DNA of 64,000 nt from Chryseobacterium sp. (GTDB lineage: Bacteria > Bacteroidota > Bacteroidia > Flavobacteriales > Weeksellaceae), in NCBI GenBank assembly GCA_031286615.1, contig JAITUA010000017.1:62001-126000 (forward strand), written 5' to 3'. Shown here piece by piece: positions 44,657-52,999 of the stretch. The notes under the pieces were generated by a model. That model saw nothing but the letters and a program-made list of their open reading frames with translations, made no database searches and was not told the origin of the DNA. Position numbers and translations under genes: made by a program. Within the stretch, counting starts at the first letter, position 1; every line of letters begins with the position of its first letter.

Positions 44657-45118
44657 TTATTCTTTCTTTTTATATTCTTCAATTTTCTTAAACTGGCTGT
44701 AAGAGCTTTTTAGATTGCGAAGCTGTTCGGATACAATTTTATTACTCTTTTCACTCAGATTACCATAGCCCAGAGCATTCTCATAAGTTTCTATGGCTGC
44801 TTTTTCTCCAAACACTACATTTTCCAATGTAGATTCTACCAGATTTCCCATGGTAAATGAATTTTTAATGTCAATCCATGTTCTGTGAATAGCTCCTGCG
44901 ATAGAAGAAGAGTCCTCCGGAACGCCCTTTTTTTCTGTAATGAGATTAATGAGTTCATTTTTCATAATTTTTGACTGGGAAATCATATGGTCATATTCAT
45001 CCTTTACATCAGGATACATTTCCCATACTTTTCCTTCCACTTTTTCAAAACCTTCAATTCTGTCATTGGTAATGTGAAGCAAGTCGTTCAGTACCGATAT
45101 TTCTTGTCGATTGTCCAT
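44657..45118 (-). CDS. DUF2383 / PA2169-family four-helix-bundle protein
   Basis: A 153-residue protein of helices: EISVLNDLLHITNDRIEGFEKVEGKV, the SFTMGNLVESTLENVVFGEKAAIETYENAL segment and a final EQLRNLKSSYSQFKKIEEYK helix. It is a ferritin-like family of unknown activity, often near DUF892 and DUF4142 genes. No signal peptide is present. Confidence 0.85.
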   Translation of the reverse strand: MDNRQEISVLNDLLHITNDRIEGFEKVEGKVWEMYPDVKDEYDHMISQSKIMKNELINLITEKKGVPEDSSSIAGAIHRTWIDIKNSFTMGNLVESTLENVVFGEKAAIETYENALGYGNLSEKSNKIVSEQLRNLKSSYSQFKKIEEYKKKE

Positions 45119-45320
45119 AATATATACTTTTTAGATTAAACATAATACTGCACTAAATTATCATTTAATCAGCAGTATTTTTATAATTCTGGTCATATAG
45201 TCAGACGGATGATTTGCTTATATAATCTTATTTATTTTTTAATAATGAAAAAATGAGTCAACAGGAATAAATAAAAGTCTGATATTCTTTCTTTTTAAGG
45301 AAAAAAACAGGACCTTTGCC

Positions 45321-45413
45321 GAACAATGGGGTGCTGCTGGTAACAGTGGCTGAGATGATACCCAGGAATATACTTCCACACCTGATCTGGGTAATACCAG
45401 CGTAGGGATTGCT
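45321..45413 (+). ncRNA. TPP (thiamine pyrophosphate) riboswitch
   Basis: The Thi-box core is clear: GGGGTGC (45327-45333), GGCTGAGAT (about 45347-45355), ACCC, then ACCTGATCTGGGTAATACC and AGCGTAGGGA. Outer bases CAAT and ATTG can form P1. A near-consensus -7 element GACCTTTG (45310-45317) would start the RNA right at the aptamer. No terminator hairpin is seen in the 35 bases before pnuT, so control is probably at translation. Confidence 0.95.
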
Positions 45414-45448
45414 TACTTATCATCTCATCATTTGATTTTTAAATTAAT

Positions 45449-46045
45449 ATGATGCAGGAAATTTTAAAACAGATTACCTTACCTGAATGGTTCGGAGTCT
45501 TATTCTCAGTAATTCAGGTCTTACTGGCCCGTAAAAACAATGTCAACAACTATCTTTTCGGAATTGCCGGTATTTTGCTTACATTGTATGTGATGCTTAC
45601 TTCAAAACTGTATGCTGAATTTACCTTAAATCTTTATTATCTGATCATGAGCATCTACGGATGGCTGTATTGGAAATTCGGGAAACAGAAATCTGAAATG
45701 GAGATCTCTGTCACCTCAGCTTCTGAAAAGTGGATTGCCGGAGGCATTGTCCTGGGAACTTTTAGTTTATTCTGGTTTTTTCTTACTCATTTTACAGACT
45801 CGGATGTTCCCGTTTGGGATTCTTTAGTAAGTGCTTTTGCCTGGGCAGGAATGTGGCTCATGGCAAGAAGAAAAATTGAAAACTGGATAATCCTCAATAT
45901 CAGTAATATTATTTCCATCCCCTTGCTGCTGCATAAAGAATTGTATCTCTATGCTGTATTAACATCATTCTTGTTTTTAGTAGCAATCTCCGGTTATATG
46001 GAATGGCAAAAAATCATTAAAACCAAAGCTAATGCTCAATACTAA
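45449..46045 (+). CDS. pnuT: PnuC-family transporter, probably thiamine (PnuT)
   Basis: A 198-residue integral membrane protein with about seven hydrophobic segments and PnuC features (YYLIMSIYGWLYWKFGKQK; DSLVSAFAWAGMWLMARRKIENWIILNISNII). PnuC members carry nicotinamide riboside, riboflavin or thiamine by facilitated diffusion. Control by a TPP riboswitch assigns this one to thiamine (PnuT). A second ATG three bases later is possible. It overlaps the next gene by 14 bases. Confidence 0.9.
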   Translation: MMQEILKQITLPEWFGVLFSVIQVLLARKNNVNNYLFGIAGILLTLYVMLTSKLYAEFTLNLYYLIMSIYGWLYWKFGKQKSEMEISVTSASEKWIAGGIVLGTFSLFWFFLTHFTDSDVPVWDSLVSAFAWAGMWLMARRKIENWIILNISNIISIPLLLHKELYLYAVLTSFLFLVAISGYMEWQKIIKTKANAQY

Positions 46046-47063
46046 AGACATCAGAAAAGAACTTCAGGGAGCTTCTGTAATTTCTGATAAGGTGATACAG
46101 CATATTCATGAAGAAGGACTGCTGAAGATCTGGGTACCGAAAAAATATGGAGGGTTAGGATATCGTTTTGAGGAAGGGCTTAAAGCATTATTTGGCTGGG
46201 CTGAAACCGATGGAAGCTTTGGCTGGATGCTGACCCTTTGTGCCGGAGCCAATTATTTCTCAAGAAATATAAAACCAGAAGTGGCTCAATTACTGTTTAC
46301 CAATTCTAACACTTGTTTTGGAGGAAGCGGAATGGTTGGCGGAACTGCAGAAAAACAAAATGATAACACGTATATCATTAATGGATTATGGAATTTTGCC
46401 ACAGGAGCTCCCCATCTGACCCATTTTACACTGAATGCCAGGATTACAGAAAAGGGCAAACCTGTATTAGATCATGAAGGCAGCGAGATAATTCATTCTT
46501 TTATTATTCCGAGAGAACAGGCTGAAATCATTCCCAATTGGAAATCTATGGGAATGAAAGCCAGCGGTACTTATTCATTTACGATTGAGAATGTTGTGGT
46601 GAGTGAAGATTATAGCTTTGTGTACGATCATTTCTTCACGGATGATATTCTGGACAGCATTCCGTTTCGGGTTTTTGCTGATCTGACACTTTTGGTAAAT
46701 TACCTGGGAATGTCTGCTCACTTTATTGAAGAGGCAAGGCTTATCCGTCCTCAGATCAATTTCAAAAACTTTGCAGAATCTGTTGAAAGGCATTTTGAAA
46801 AGGTACTAAGTATGGCCCGAAATATTGAAAATATTCTTGCTGATAACAAAGAGATTTCAGCAGATCAGCAAAATGAGATTCATACTTATGGAACAGCATT
46901 AACAAGTCAATTATCCCACCAGATCCTTACTGTTTATACACAGCTTGGAATACGGGCAACAGCTATTGATTCTGCCGTTTATCAGGTATTCTGTGATTAT
47001 TTTACAGCAGCAATGCACTCCAATTTCAGACCTTCTGATGATGATTTGGATTTTTCTTTTTGA
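46032..47063 (+). CDS. Acyl-CoA dehydrogenase-like flavoprotein in a TPP-controlled operon
   Basis: A 343-residue protein of the acyl-CoA dehydrogenase/flavin monooxygenase superfamily. It has an N-terminal helical domain (LLKIWVPKKYGGLGYRFEEGLKALFGWAETDGSFGWML), a central beta domain (GMVGGTAEKQNDNTYIINGLWNFATGAPH; FIIPREQAEIIPNWKSMGMKASGTYSFTIENVVV) and a C-terminal helical bundle. The absence of a clear catalytic Glu and the layout resemble group D flavin monooxygenases or C-terminal type 2 members. Being translationally coupled to pnuT it should act on thiamine or a thiamine breakdown product; the substrate is unknown. Confidence 0.8.
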   Translation: MLNTKDIRKELQGASVISDKVIQHIHEEGLLKIWVPKKYGGLGYRFEEGLKALFGWAETDGSFGWMLTLCAGANYFSRNIKPEVAQLLFTNSNTCFGGSGMVGGTAEKQNDNTYIINGLWNFATGAPHLTHFTLNARITEKGKPVLDHEGSEIIHSFIIPREQAEIIPNWKSMGMKASGTYSFTIENVVVSEDYSFVYDHFFTDDILDSIPFRVFADLTLLVNYLGMSAHFIEEARLIRPQINFKNFAESVERHFEKVLSMARNIENILADNKEISADQQNEIHTYGTALTSQLSHQILTVYTQLGIRATAIDSAVYQVFCDYFTAAMHSNFRPSDDDLDFSF

Positions 47064-47276
47064 GGTAGATTTAAGTCTGTCAAAAGTCAAACTGTATTAT
47101 GGTCATAAATTTAAACTTAATATGGATTTAATATGATTGATATCCATTTTAGATACTTTGCATCATTGAGTTATAGGCTCAAAAGACATTTAAAGGATGG
47201 ATCATTTTAAAGAAATATATTCCGGTTTATAAGCATGTAAAAAGCTTTATTATTAAGCAATTTAATTTTATAAACA

Positions 47277-47303
47277 AAAGGTGGACTATTACAGTCCACC
47301 TTT
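47277..47303. terminator. Bidirectional terminator
   Basis: AAAGGTGGACT and AGTCCACCTTT form a perfect 11-bp stem with a 5-base loop, followed by CTTTAT. It lies between the convergent flavoprotein and hydrolase genes. Confidence 0.85.
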
Positions 47304-47322
47304 CTTTATAATAGGTATGATA

Positions 47323-48144
47323 TTAAGACTGGATAAATTCCAAAAGATCTTTATTGATCGTTTCATGCTCTGTAGTCGGCATTCCGTGAGGAAAACCTGG
47401 GTAAGTAATCAGTTTACCGTTCTTTAATAATTTCGCTGATTTTATAGCAGAATTTTCAATTGGAACAATCTGGTCATCTTCTCCATGTAAAACCAAAACC
47501 GGAATTTCAACGGCTTTCAAATCTTCTGTGAAATCAGTTTCAGAAAATGCTTTAATACCATCGTAGTGAGCAACAATTCCACCCATCATTCCCTGTCTCC
47601 ACCAGTTTCTCTGAATTCCGTCTTTGATATTGGCTCCTTCTCTGTTGTACCCATAAAAAGGAAACGTCAGATCAAAATAAAACTGGTTTCTGTTGTTTAG
47701 AGTCTGCTCTCTGATTCCATCAAAAACTTCCATTGGCACACCGTCAGGATTGTTTTCACTTTTTACCATAACTGGAGGAACAGCGCTGATTAATACAGCT
47801 TTTTTTGCTCTGCCATTGGCATATTTATGTACATATCGGATTACTTCACCACCACCTGTAGAGTGCCCAATATGAACTACATCTTTTAAATCAAGAAATT
47901 CCACAAGTTCCGCAGCATCAGATGCATATTGTTCAATAGTGTGGTTGTAGATATTCTGGCTAGAGCGGCCGTGGCCTCTTCTGTCATGGGAAATTACTCT
48001 GTAACCTCTCTGTAAGAAAAAGATAACCTGTGCATCCCAATCATCAGATGATAATGGCCATCCGTGGTGAAACATTAATACTGGTCCTTGTCCTTGGTCT
48101 TTGTAAAAAATCTCAGTTCCGTCTTTTAATGTAAATGTGCTCAT
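47323..48144 (-). CDS. Alpha/beta hydrolase, non-haem chloroperoxidase-like
   Basis: A 273-residue hydrolase with the oxyanion HHGWPLSSDDWD, the nucleophile elbow GHSTGG (Ser95), and probable acid and base at Asp224 (HGEDDQIVP) and His253 (FPHGMPTTEH). These are typical of the chloroperoxidase/perhydrolase group, which mostly act as esterases. No signal peptide is present. It is a single gene with its own -7 element. Confidence 0.9.
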   Translation of the reverse strand: MSTFTLKDGTEIFYKDQGQGPVLMFHHGWPLSSDDWDAQVIFFLQRGYRVISHDRRGHGRSSQNIYNHTIEQYASDAAELVEFLDLKDVVHIGHSTGGGEVIRYVHKYANGRAKKAVLISAVPPVMVKSENNPDGVPMEVFDGIREQTLNNRNQFYFDLTFPFYGYNREGANIKDGIQRNWWRQGMMGGIVAHYDGIKAFSETDFTEDLKAVEIPVLVLHGEDDQIVPIENSAIKSAKLLKNGKLITYPGFPHGMPTTEHETINKDLLEFIQS

Positions 48145-48211
48145 GATTTTAAATTTTTAATATTAATTGTTGATTTATGTGATAATTTTTTTTATTGTCT
48201 TAATTCTTTAG

Positions 48212-48219
48212 CAAATGTA
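48212..48219 (-). promoter_or_regulatory. -7 element (TACATTTG) of the alpha/beta hydrolase gene
   Basis: CAAATGTA on the plus strand reads TACATTTG on the minus strand, a perfect TAnnTTTG, about 70 bases before the start. Confidence 0.45.
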
Positions 48220-48439
48220 GTACAGTTTGAGTTCACTGAAATTAATCTAGTTTAATTTCGTTCATATTTAATAAAAAATTTTTATTGGATATCTGATCTG
48301 TTTTTTGCCTGCATTCTTTTGGAGAATCAAATTTTTGTAGAAAAGACACTAAACAAAGATAATGAATGTCCTTTTGCTGTCATCCAGTATATCCTTCTCC
48401 AGAACGAGTTGTTTGACCATTCAGGTTGATTGGATTATA

Positions 48440-49228
48440 TTATTCTAGCCACAGATGTCCCATAGAATACGTTTTGGCTTTACCTGCCACAATCACTCTT
48501 TCTTTTTTATTTTCACAATAGAGCTGTCCGCCTCTTTCAGATAGCTGACGGGCAAAAAGCGTATTTTTTCCTAGCCTTGAAGACCAGAACGGAATAAGCG
48601 AGCAGTGTGCAGACCCGGTTACAGGATCTTCGAGAATAGATGACTGTGGAGTAAAGTATCTTGATACAAAATCACTGTCTGTACCGGCTGCCGTCACAAC
48701 AAGACCGCCGGGATCCAGATTGATAAGGTCAAAAACAGATCTTTCAATGTTGATATTTTTGATATCATCCTCAGAATCATATACCAGAATATAATCTCTT
48801 GATTTGAAAACTTCTTTAGGCTGAATATTGAGCGATCTGGACAAGTTTTCCGGAAGAACAGCAGCTTCAGGCATTCTTGAAGGAAAATCCATATAGTAAA
48901 CACCATCTTTAACTTCAACTGTTAATTCACCGCTTTTCGTTTCAAAAACGATTTTGCTGCTTTGATAGTTTAAGATTGAGATCAGACAGTGTGCTGTAGC
49001 AAGGGTAGCATGTCCGCATAAATCCATCTCTATTTCAGGGGTAAACCATCTCAGATGAATCGTACTGCCGTTATCGATAAAGAAAGCTGTTTCGGCTACG
49101 GCATTTTCACGGGCAATTTTTAAAAGCAGCGCATTGGGTAACCAGGCTTTTAAAGGAACAATACAGGCAGGATTTCCATGGAAAATTTTTTCAGTAAATG
49201 CATCTATTTGATATAATTCTAACTTCAT
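48440..49228 (-). CDS. PhzF-family isomerase-like protein
   Basis: A 262-residue protein of the diaminopimelate epimerase-like fold. It has the PhzF start LYQIDAFTEKIFHGNPACIVPL, the conserved AETAFF (catalytic Glu region), TPEIEMDLCGHATLATAHC and EDPVTGSAHCSLIPFW. PhzF isomerises a phenazine precursor, but many family members have other unknown substrates, and no phenazine genes are present. Confidence 0.88.
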   Translation of the reverse strand: MKLELYQIDAFTEKIFHGNPACIVPLKAWLPNALLLKIARENAVAETAFFIDNGSTIHLRWFTPEIEMDLCGHATLATAHCLISILNYQSSKIVFETKSGELTVEVKDGVYYMDFPSRMPEAAVLPENLSRSLNIQPKEVFKSRDYILVYDSEDDIKNINIERSVFDLINLDPGGLVVTAAGTDSDFVSRYFTPQSSILEDPVTGSAHCSLIPFWSSRLGKNTLFARQLSERGGQLYCENKKERVIVAGKAKTYSMGHLWLE

Positions 49229-49486
49229 GATTGATAAAAATTTCTGTCTCTATCGAAGATACTTTATTTTTCAGACAATTGTTGACAGATTCATTATTCT
49301 GCAGTTTTTTCTTTTTAAAATGGTCGATAAAATAAAGGCTTGTCATTGTTCTTTAAAAAATATAACAATAATTGATTGAAACCCTAAACTAATATGGCCA
49401 ATACCCAAATGTCTTAATATATGCTGGGAAACTCCCTTTTTCAGGGAGCCTCTAAGGTTTTATCTGCTATTACTGAATTCCTGATT

Positions 49487-50080
49487 TTAATAAAATATCT
49501 TCCTGTTCTGAACTTTTATTAAATGCGCATTATGCATTTTTTTAATTGTTCTGATCACTGTTTCCACGCGCAGCCCTGTTAAATTAGCTAGCTGCTGTCT
49601 CGTGAGGGGAATCTGAAATGAATATTTGTTATTGTCATTATTGCCCTTCAGATAGTCCATTACCGTTTTGAGCTTATTTAAAGGATCAGGTGAGGAAACA
49701 TTAAATAGCATCACATACTTGTAATACAACCGCTCAGCCATACATTTAAACATTTTGGAAGGAACTTCCGGATTTTGGTCCAGTAAGCTGAAGAAATCTG
49801 GTTTGGATAATTTGAGAACAGTACAGGGAGTTTTAGCTGTAGCATTGGTAGGGTAGACCTTTTCATCAAAAAGAAATGATTCTCCAAAACTCTCCCCGTC
49901 ATACAAAATGTTTTGAATAAATTCTTTGCCGTCTTCATGATAGTTGTTTAGTTCAACAATGCCATTAATAATCTGATAATAAAACTTTGGCAAACTTCCT
50001 TCATGAAAAATCGTTTGATTCGCTTCAAGGTTTTCATAATTTGCACCATAGGCCAATAATAAATCTTCACCTATTATCAT
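49487..50080 (-). CDS. Crp/Fnr-family regulator (paralogue A)
   Basis: A 197-residue regulator with a cNMP-like beta roll (NQTIFHEGSLPKFYYQIINGIVEL; GESFGESFLFDEKVYPTNATA) and C-terminal helix-turn-helix (LTRQQLANLTGLRVETVIRTIKKM). The cAMP phosphate-binding Arg-Ser pair is replaced, so it probably does not bind cAMP. It closely resembles the regulator at 53406-54023, with almost the same recognition helix. A hairpin at 49432-49448 may end it. Confidence 0.85.
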   Translation of the reverse strand: MIIGEDLLLAYGANYENLEANQTIFHEGSLPKFYYQIINGIVELNNYHEDGKEFIQNILYDGESFGESFLFDEKVYPTNATAKTPCTVLKLSKPDFFSLLDQNPEVPSKMFKCMAERLYYKYVMLFNVSSPDPLNKLKTVMDYLKGNNDNNKYSFQIPLTRQQLANLTGLRVETVIRTIKKMHNAHLIKVQNRKIFY

Positions 50081-50398
50081 GTCTTTAAATTTTATAAGTT
50101 AATAATGAATTATGTTTTAAAATTTATAAACGCACAACAAAAAACAAACCATAATTGATAAAATTTTTGAAAAAAAATACCACATTTTTTATTTGTTTTT
50201 TTGATTCCTTCATCAATTCTCTGATATTAAAAATTCCCTGCCAGAAGGGATTTGTGATATTTTAACATACATTTTATGATTTTAATCATAATATCAGTAA
50301 CAGTATTTCACTATATTTGGAATAATAAAACTAACCCATGAAATAAGGATAACATAAAAACTTGTTAAACTAAAAATTATTAAAGATTATCAAAGATT
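50081..50398. other. AT-rich gap with a plus-strand -7 element
   Basis: This 318-base stretch holds TATATTTG (50312-50319), a perfect -7 element directed at the ORF starting at 50399, and a three-codon mini-ORF at 50338. Nothing else is recognised. Confidence 0.45.
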
Positions 50399-50623
50399 AT
50401 GAAAGACTTGTTTTCATTAAAAGGAAAGAGGAAAGATCATATTATGAGGTATTTTAAGAAAAAAATGTACCAATTGATCGAGAAGGGCGACTGGATTACC
50501 TTCACAATAAAAAAATGGTACAGGACCATGACTATATCTTGCTTTATATGTAATGATTTAGTTGCTTTAGTTATTGTAAAGACAAAGGTTACTCCATTTT
50601 ATGAAAGATATACGGTGTTATAG
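50399..50623 (+). CDS. Possible small basic protein (74 residues)
   Basis: The ORF (MKDLFSLKGKRKDHIMRYFK onward) is rich in Lys/Arg in its first half, with a hydrophobic segment near residue 46-60 containing a Cys-x-x-Cys (SCFICND). A consensus -7 element lies 80 bases upstream, but no homologue is recognised. It could be a real short protein or a chance ORF. Confidence 0.3.
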   Translation: MKDLFSLKGKRKDHIMRYFKKKMYQLIEKGDWITFTIKKWYRTMTISCFICNDLVALVIVKTKVTPFYERYTVL

Positions 50624-50637
50624 TGCTGAGATGCACG

Positions 50638-50811
50638 TTATTCAACTATAGTAAGTAAGATGAAAATCTTCTTTTCCTGGTCATTTACTGAGAAACGTTT
50701 CGCTAGCCAGATTTGAGTATATGGTAAAACTTCTGGAATTCATTTCATTCTTTTGTGCTGATTTTTTATAAGCTCCAGTTCTATCATTTCGTTTCCTGGA
50801 TGTTTGTCCAT
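50638..50811 (-). pseudogene. Possible broken small gene with in-frame TGA
   Basis: A minus-strand frame starts MDKHPGNEMIELELIKNQHK, meets TGA at codon 24 (50740-50742) and then stays open as IPEVLPYTQIWLAKRFSVND to TAA at 50638. The composition on both sides of the stop is protein-like. This may be a decayed gene, or two unrelated short frames. Confidence 0.2.
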
Positions 50812-50823
50812 AAACTAATAGAG

Positions 50824-50952
50824 CTACTTGAAAAAGATCTGATAAACCAAAACCATCCATCCTGTTACGCATAGCCAGGTGATCATTCCGATTATTTTTA
50901 CAGACAAATCCGGACTTTGAAATAATAGACAATCTTTAATAAATTCTTTCAT
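50824..50952 (-). CDS. Possible small membrane protein (42 residues)
   Basis: The ORF begins MKEFIKDCLLFQSPDLSVKI and has one strong membrane segment (IIGMITWLCVTGWMVLVYQIF, about 20-41). Architecture resembles the 49-residue protein at 26545-26694: short polar head, one helix near the C-terminus. A near-palindrome at 51033-51057 lies about 80 bases upstream. A longer frame on the same strand (50681-50932) overlaps and looks less protein-like. Confidence 0.45.
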   Translation of the reverse strand: MKEFIKDCLLFQSPDLSVKIIGMITWLCVTGWMVLVYQIFFK

Positions 50953-51032
50953 ACTTCTAAAATACTTTTATAGTCTGTATTTTATTTACGGAAACCCGTA
51001 ATGATTATCTTTTTATGTTAGATCTCTTAATA

Positions 51033-51057
51033 GGGAACAAATATTATATTTGATCCC
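51033..51057. promoter_or_regulatory. 25-bp near-perfect palindrome with embedded -7 element
   Basis: GGGAACAAATAT, a central T, and ATATTTGATCCC pair with one mismatch. The plus strand contains TATATTTG (51045-51052); the minus strand has AATATTTG, one base off consensus. It may be an operator over a divergent promoter. The rest of the 50953-51343 gap shows no gene. Confidence 0.4.
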
Positions 51058-51343
51058 TGAAGTGATTCTTTCTACACTTATTTTGTACTCATATATTATA
51101 CTTACTAATTCGTCCTTGCTTTGGATTTTATTCATCTTTAATTTTATAGCCTAATCAAAAATTTTTATTCCTTCCATTTAATATGTTGAATGGTTAGATA
51201 CTCTGATATTATAATGTGTAATAAAAATATGAAAGAGAATATTTGCTTTTTACACTTATTATTTTGGTAGCCACAAATATTCTTTTCTCTAAATAATGTT
51301 TGTGATTTTACGCTATTGCGTTTTTAAGATTGATAAAAAATTG

Positions 51344-51351
51344 TATATTTG
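51344..51351 (+). promoter_or_regulatory. -7 element (TATATTTG) of lysC leader
   Basis: A perfect TAnnTTTG match. Transcription would begin about 51357, roughly 12 bases ahead of the leader peptide start. No good -33 TTG at normal spacing is visible. Confidence 0.6.
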
Positions 51352-51368
51352 CCCAGCAAAAAAAGAAA

Positions 51369-51425
51369 ATGATATTATCTAACTTAAAAAAAGGAAAGAA
51401 ACAGTACTTACGTCGAATGTCGTGA
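51369..51425 (+). CDS. Lysine-rich leader peptide of the lysC attenuator
   Basis: An 18-codon ORF, MILSNLKKGKKQYLRRMS then TGA, with four Lys codons within five positions (51387-51401). Its last codons (TGTCGTGA, 51418-51425) are exactly complementary to part of the downstream terminator. Its size, location and composition fit a leader peptide whose translation speed senses charged tRNA-Lys. The peptide itself probably has no function. Confidence 0.65.
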   Translation: MILSNLKKGKKQYLRRMS

Positions 51426-51493
51426 GTCATCTTCCTATTGGTTAGAAATCAAATACATCAGGAGCTTGTCATCACGACAGGCTCTTTTTTTTT
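51418..51493 (+). promoter_or_regulatory. Transcription attenuator of lysC (antiterminator and terminator)
   Basis: Terminator: GAGCTTGTC (51462-51470) pairs with GACAGGCTC (51476-51484), loop ATCAC, one G-U pair, then nine T. Antiterminator: TGTCGTGA (51418-51425) pairs perfectly with TCACGACA (51472-51479), which uses the loop and 3' arm of the terminator. The two folds exclude each other, as in classical amino acid attenuators. The lysC start is 26 bases further on. Confidence 0.75.
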
Positions 51494-51519
51494 GAAAAAT
51501 TTTGACAATTTAATATATT

Positions 51520-52839
51520 ATGAAAGTATTGAAATTTGGCGGGACTTCGGTAGGAAGTCCGGAGCGGATTGAGCAGTTATTACCAATTATCAAATCTCAG
51601 GCATCAGACAAGCATCTTGTTGTTTTATCAGCTGTCTCCGGTACCACAAACGATTTGGTGAAATTATCGGAGCTATATCAAAACAAGGATATTGAAGCGG
51701 CCTATAAACATATTGATGTGCTATATGAGAAATATAAAAAATTTGTAAATGAATTGTTTAAGACAGAAAAAGGGATTCTTGAAGCTTCAGCATTTATTGA
51801 TAAAATTTTTGATCTCTTTTATCAGTTCAAACATAAAAATTTCACTTCCAGTGCAGAGCGTATTATACTTGCACAAGGCGAGATTATTTCAACTACTCTG
51901 TTTCATTTGCATTTAAAGGAAAAAGAAGTCTCTTCTGTACTGTTATCAGCATTAGATTTTATGATAATTGATGAAGATAAGGAACCCAATATTGATGAAA
52001 TAAGAAAAAAAGCATGTATTGAAATAGAAAAATACCAGGAAGAAGTATTATTCATTACCCAGGGATATATATGTAGAAATGCTCAGGGTGAAATTGATAA
52101 TCTGCAGAGGGGAGGTTCTGATTATACGGCTTCATTACTTGGAGCAGCATTGCAGGCAGAAGAAATCCAGATCTGGACAGATATTGATGGGTTCCACAAT
52201 AACGATCCCAGATATGTCCAGAATACTAAGTCTATCGCCAGACTAAGTTTTGATGAAGCAGCAGAATTATCCTATTTTGGAGCCAAAATTCTTCATCCCC
52301 AAAGTGTATTCCCTGCAAGAAAATATAATGTTCCTGTAAGATTATTAGATACCATGAACCCATCTGCAGCAGGAACATTGATCTCGGGAGAGACAACAAA
52401 TCAAAATCAGATTGTAGCCATTGCTGCTAAGGATGGGATTACGGCAATCCGTATTCAGTCTTCCCGTATGCTGATGGCGTATGGCTTTTTGAGAAAGGTT
52501 TTTGAAGTTTTCGAACGGTACAAAACTCCTATAGATATGATTACTACTTCTGAAGTGGCAGTTTCGCTTACCATTGACCAAACGGATAATCTTTCTGAAA
52601 TTGTAAGAGAGCTTAACGCCTTTTCGGCAGTTGAAATTGATAGTGAGCAGTCTATCATATGCATTGTCGGAGATTTTAGAAAAGATAATCATGGATATGC
52701 AACTATGGTCTCTGAAGCGGTAAAGCATATACCGATACGAATGATTTCCTACGGAGGAAGTGAAAATAATATTTCATTATTGGTTCCATCTGTTTTCAGG
52801 ATAGAATCATTGAGATCTCTGCATAACAGATTATTTTAG
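51520..52839 (+). CDS. lysC: Aspartate kinase
   Basis: A 439-residue aspartokinase with the N-terminal KFGGTSVG, the RGGSDYTASLLGAAL and WTDIDGFHNNDPR motifs and tandem C-terminal ACT domains (about 300-439; TAIRIQSSRMLMAYGFLRKVFEVFERYKTPIDMITTSEVAVSLTID). It makes aspartyl phosphate, the first step to lysine, threonine and methionine. It is not fused to homoserine dehydrogenase. The lysine-rich leader suggests the lysine-responsive isoenzyme. Confidence 0.93.
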   Translation: MKVLKFGGTSVGSPERIEQLLPIIKSQASDKHLVVLSAVSGTTNDLVKLSELYQNKDIEAAYKHIDVLYEKYKKFVNELFKTEKGILEASAFIDKIFDLFYQFKHKNFTSSAERIILAQGEIISTTLFHLHLKEKEVSSVLLSALDFMIIDEDKEPNIDEIRKKACIEIEKYQEEVLFITQGYICRNAQGEIDNLQRGGSDYTASLLGAALQAEEIQIWTDIDGFHNNDPRYVQNTKSIARLSFDEAAELSYFGAKILHPQSVFPARKYNVPVRLLDTMNPSAAGTLISGETTNQNQIVAIAAKDGITAIRIQSSRMLMAYGFLRKVFEVFERYKTPIDMITTSEVAVSLTIDQTDNLSEIVRELNAFSAVEIDSEQSIICIVGDFRKDNHGYATMVSEAVKHIPIRMISYGGSENNISLLVPSVFRIESLRSLHNRLF

Positions 52840-52999
52840 TTTAAGGCTGTAAGGTATCAGGCAGGATAAAAAAGTCCTTTTGACCAATAGATGATTTGTT
52901 AAATCGTAATAATTTAATTTTAAGAAAATTTTAACATGATCTTTATTTTTTAGGCATGAACATTGTTTATTTATGTACTAAATACTTAAATATTATATT

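Noticed and set aside
50681..50932. 83-codon minus-strand ORF
   Set aside because: Overlaps the more convincing 42-residue membrane ORF in another frame; polar, Asn/Ser/Arg-rich, no recognisable pattern.
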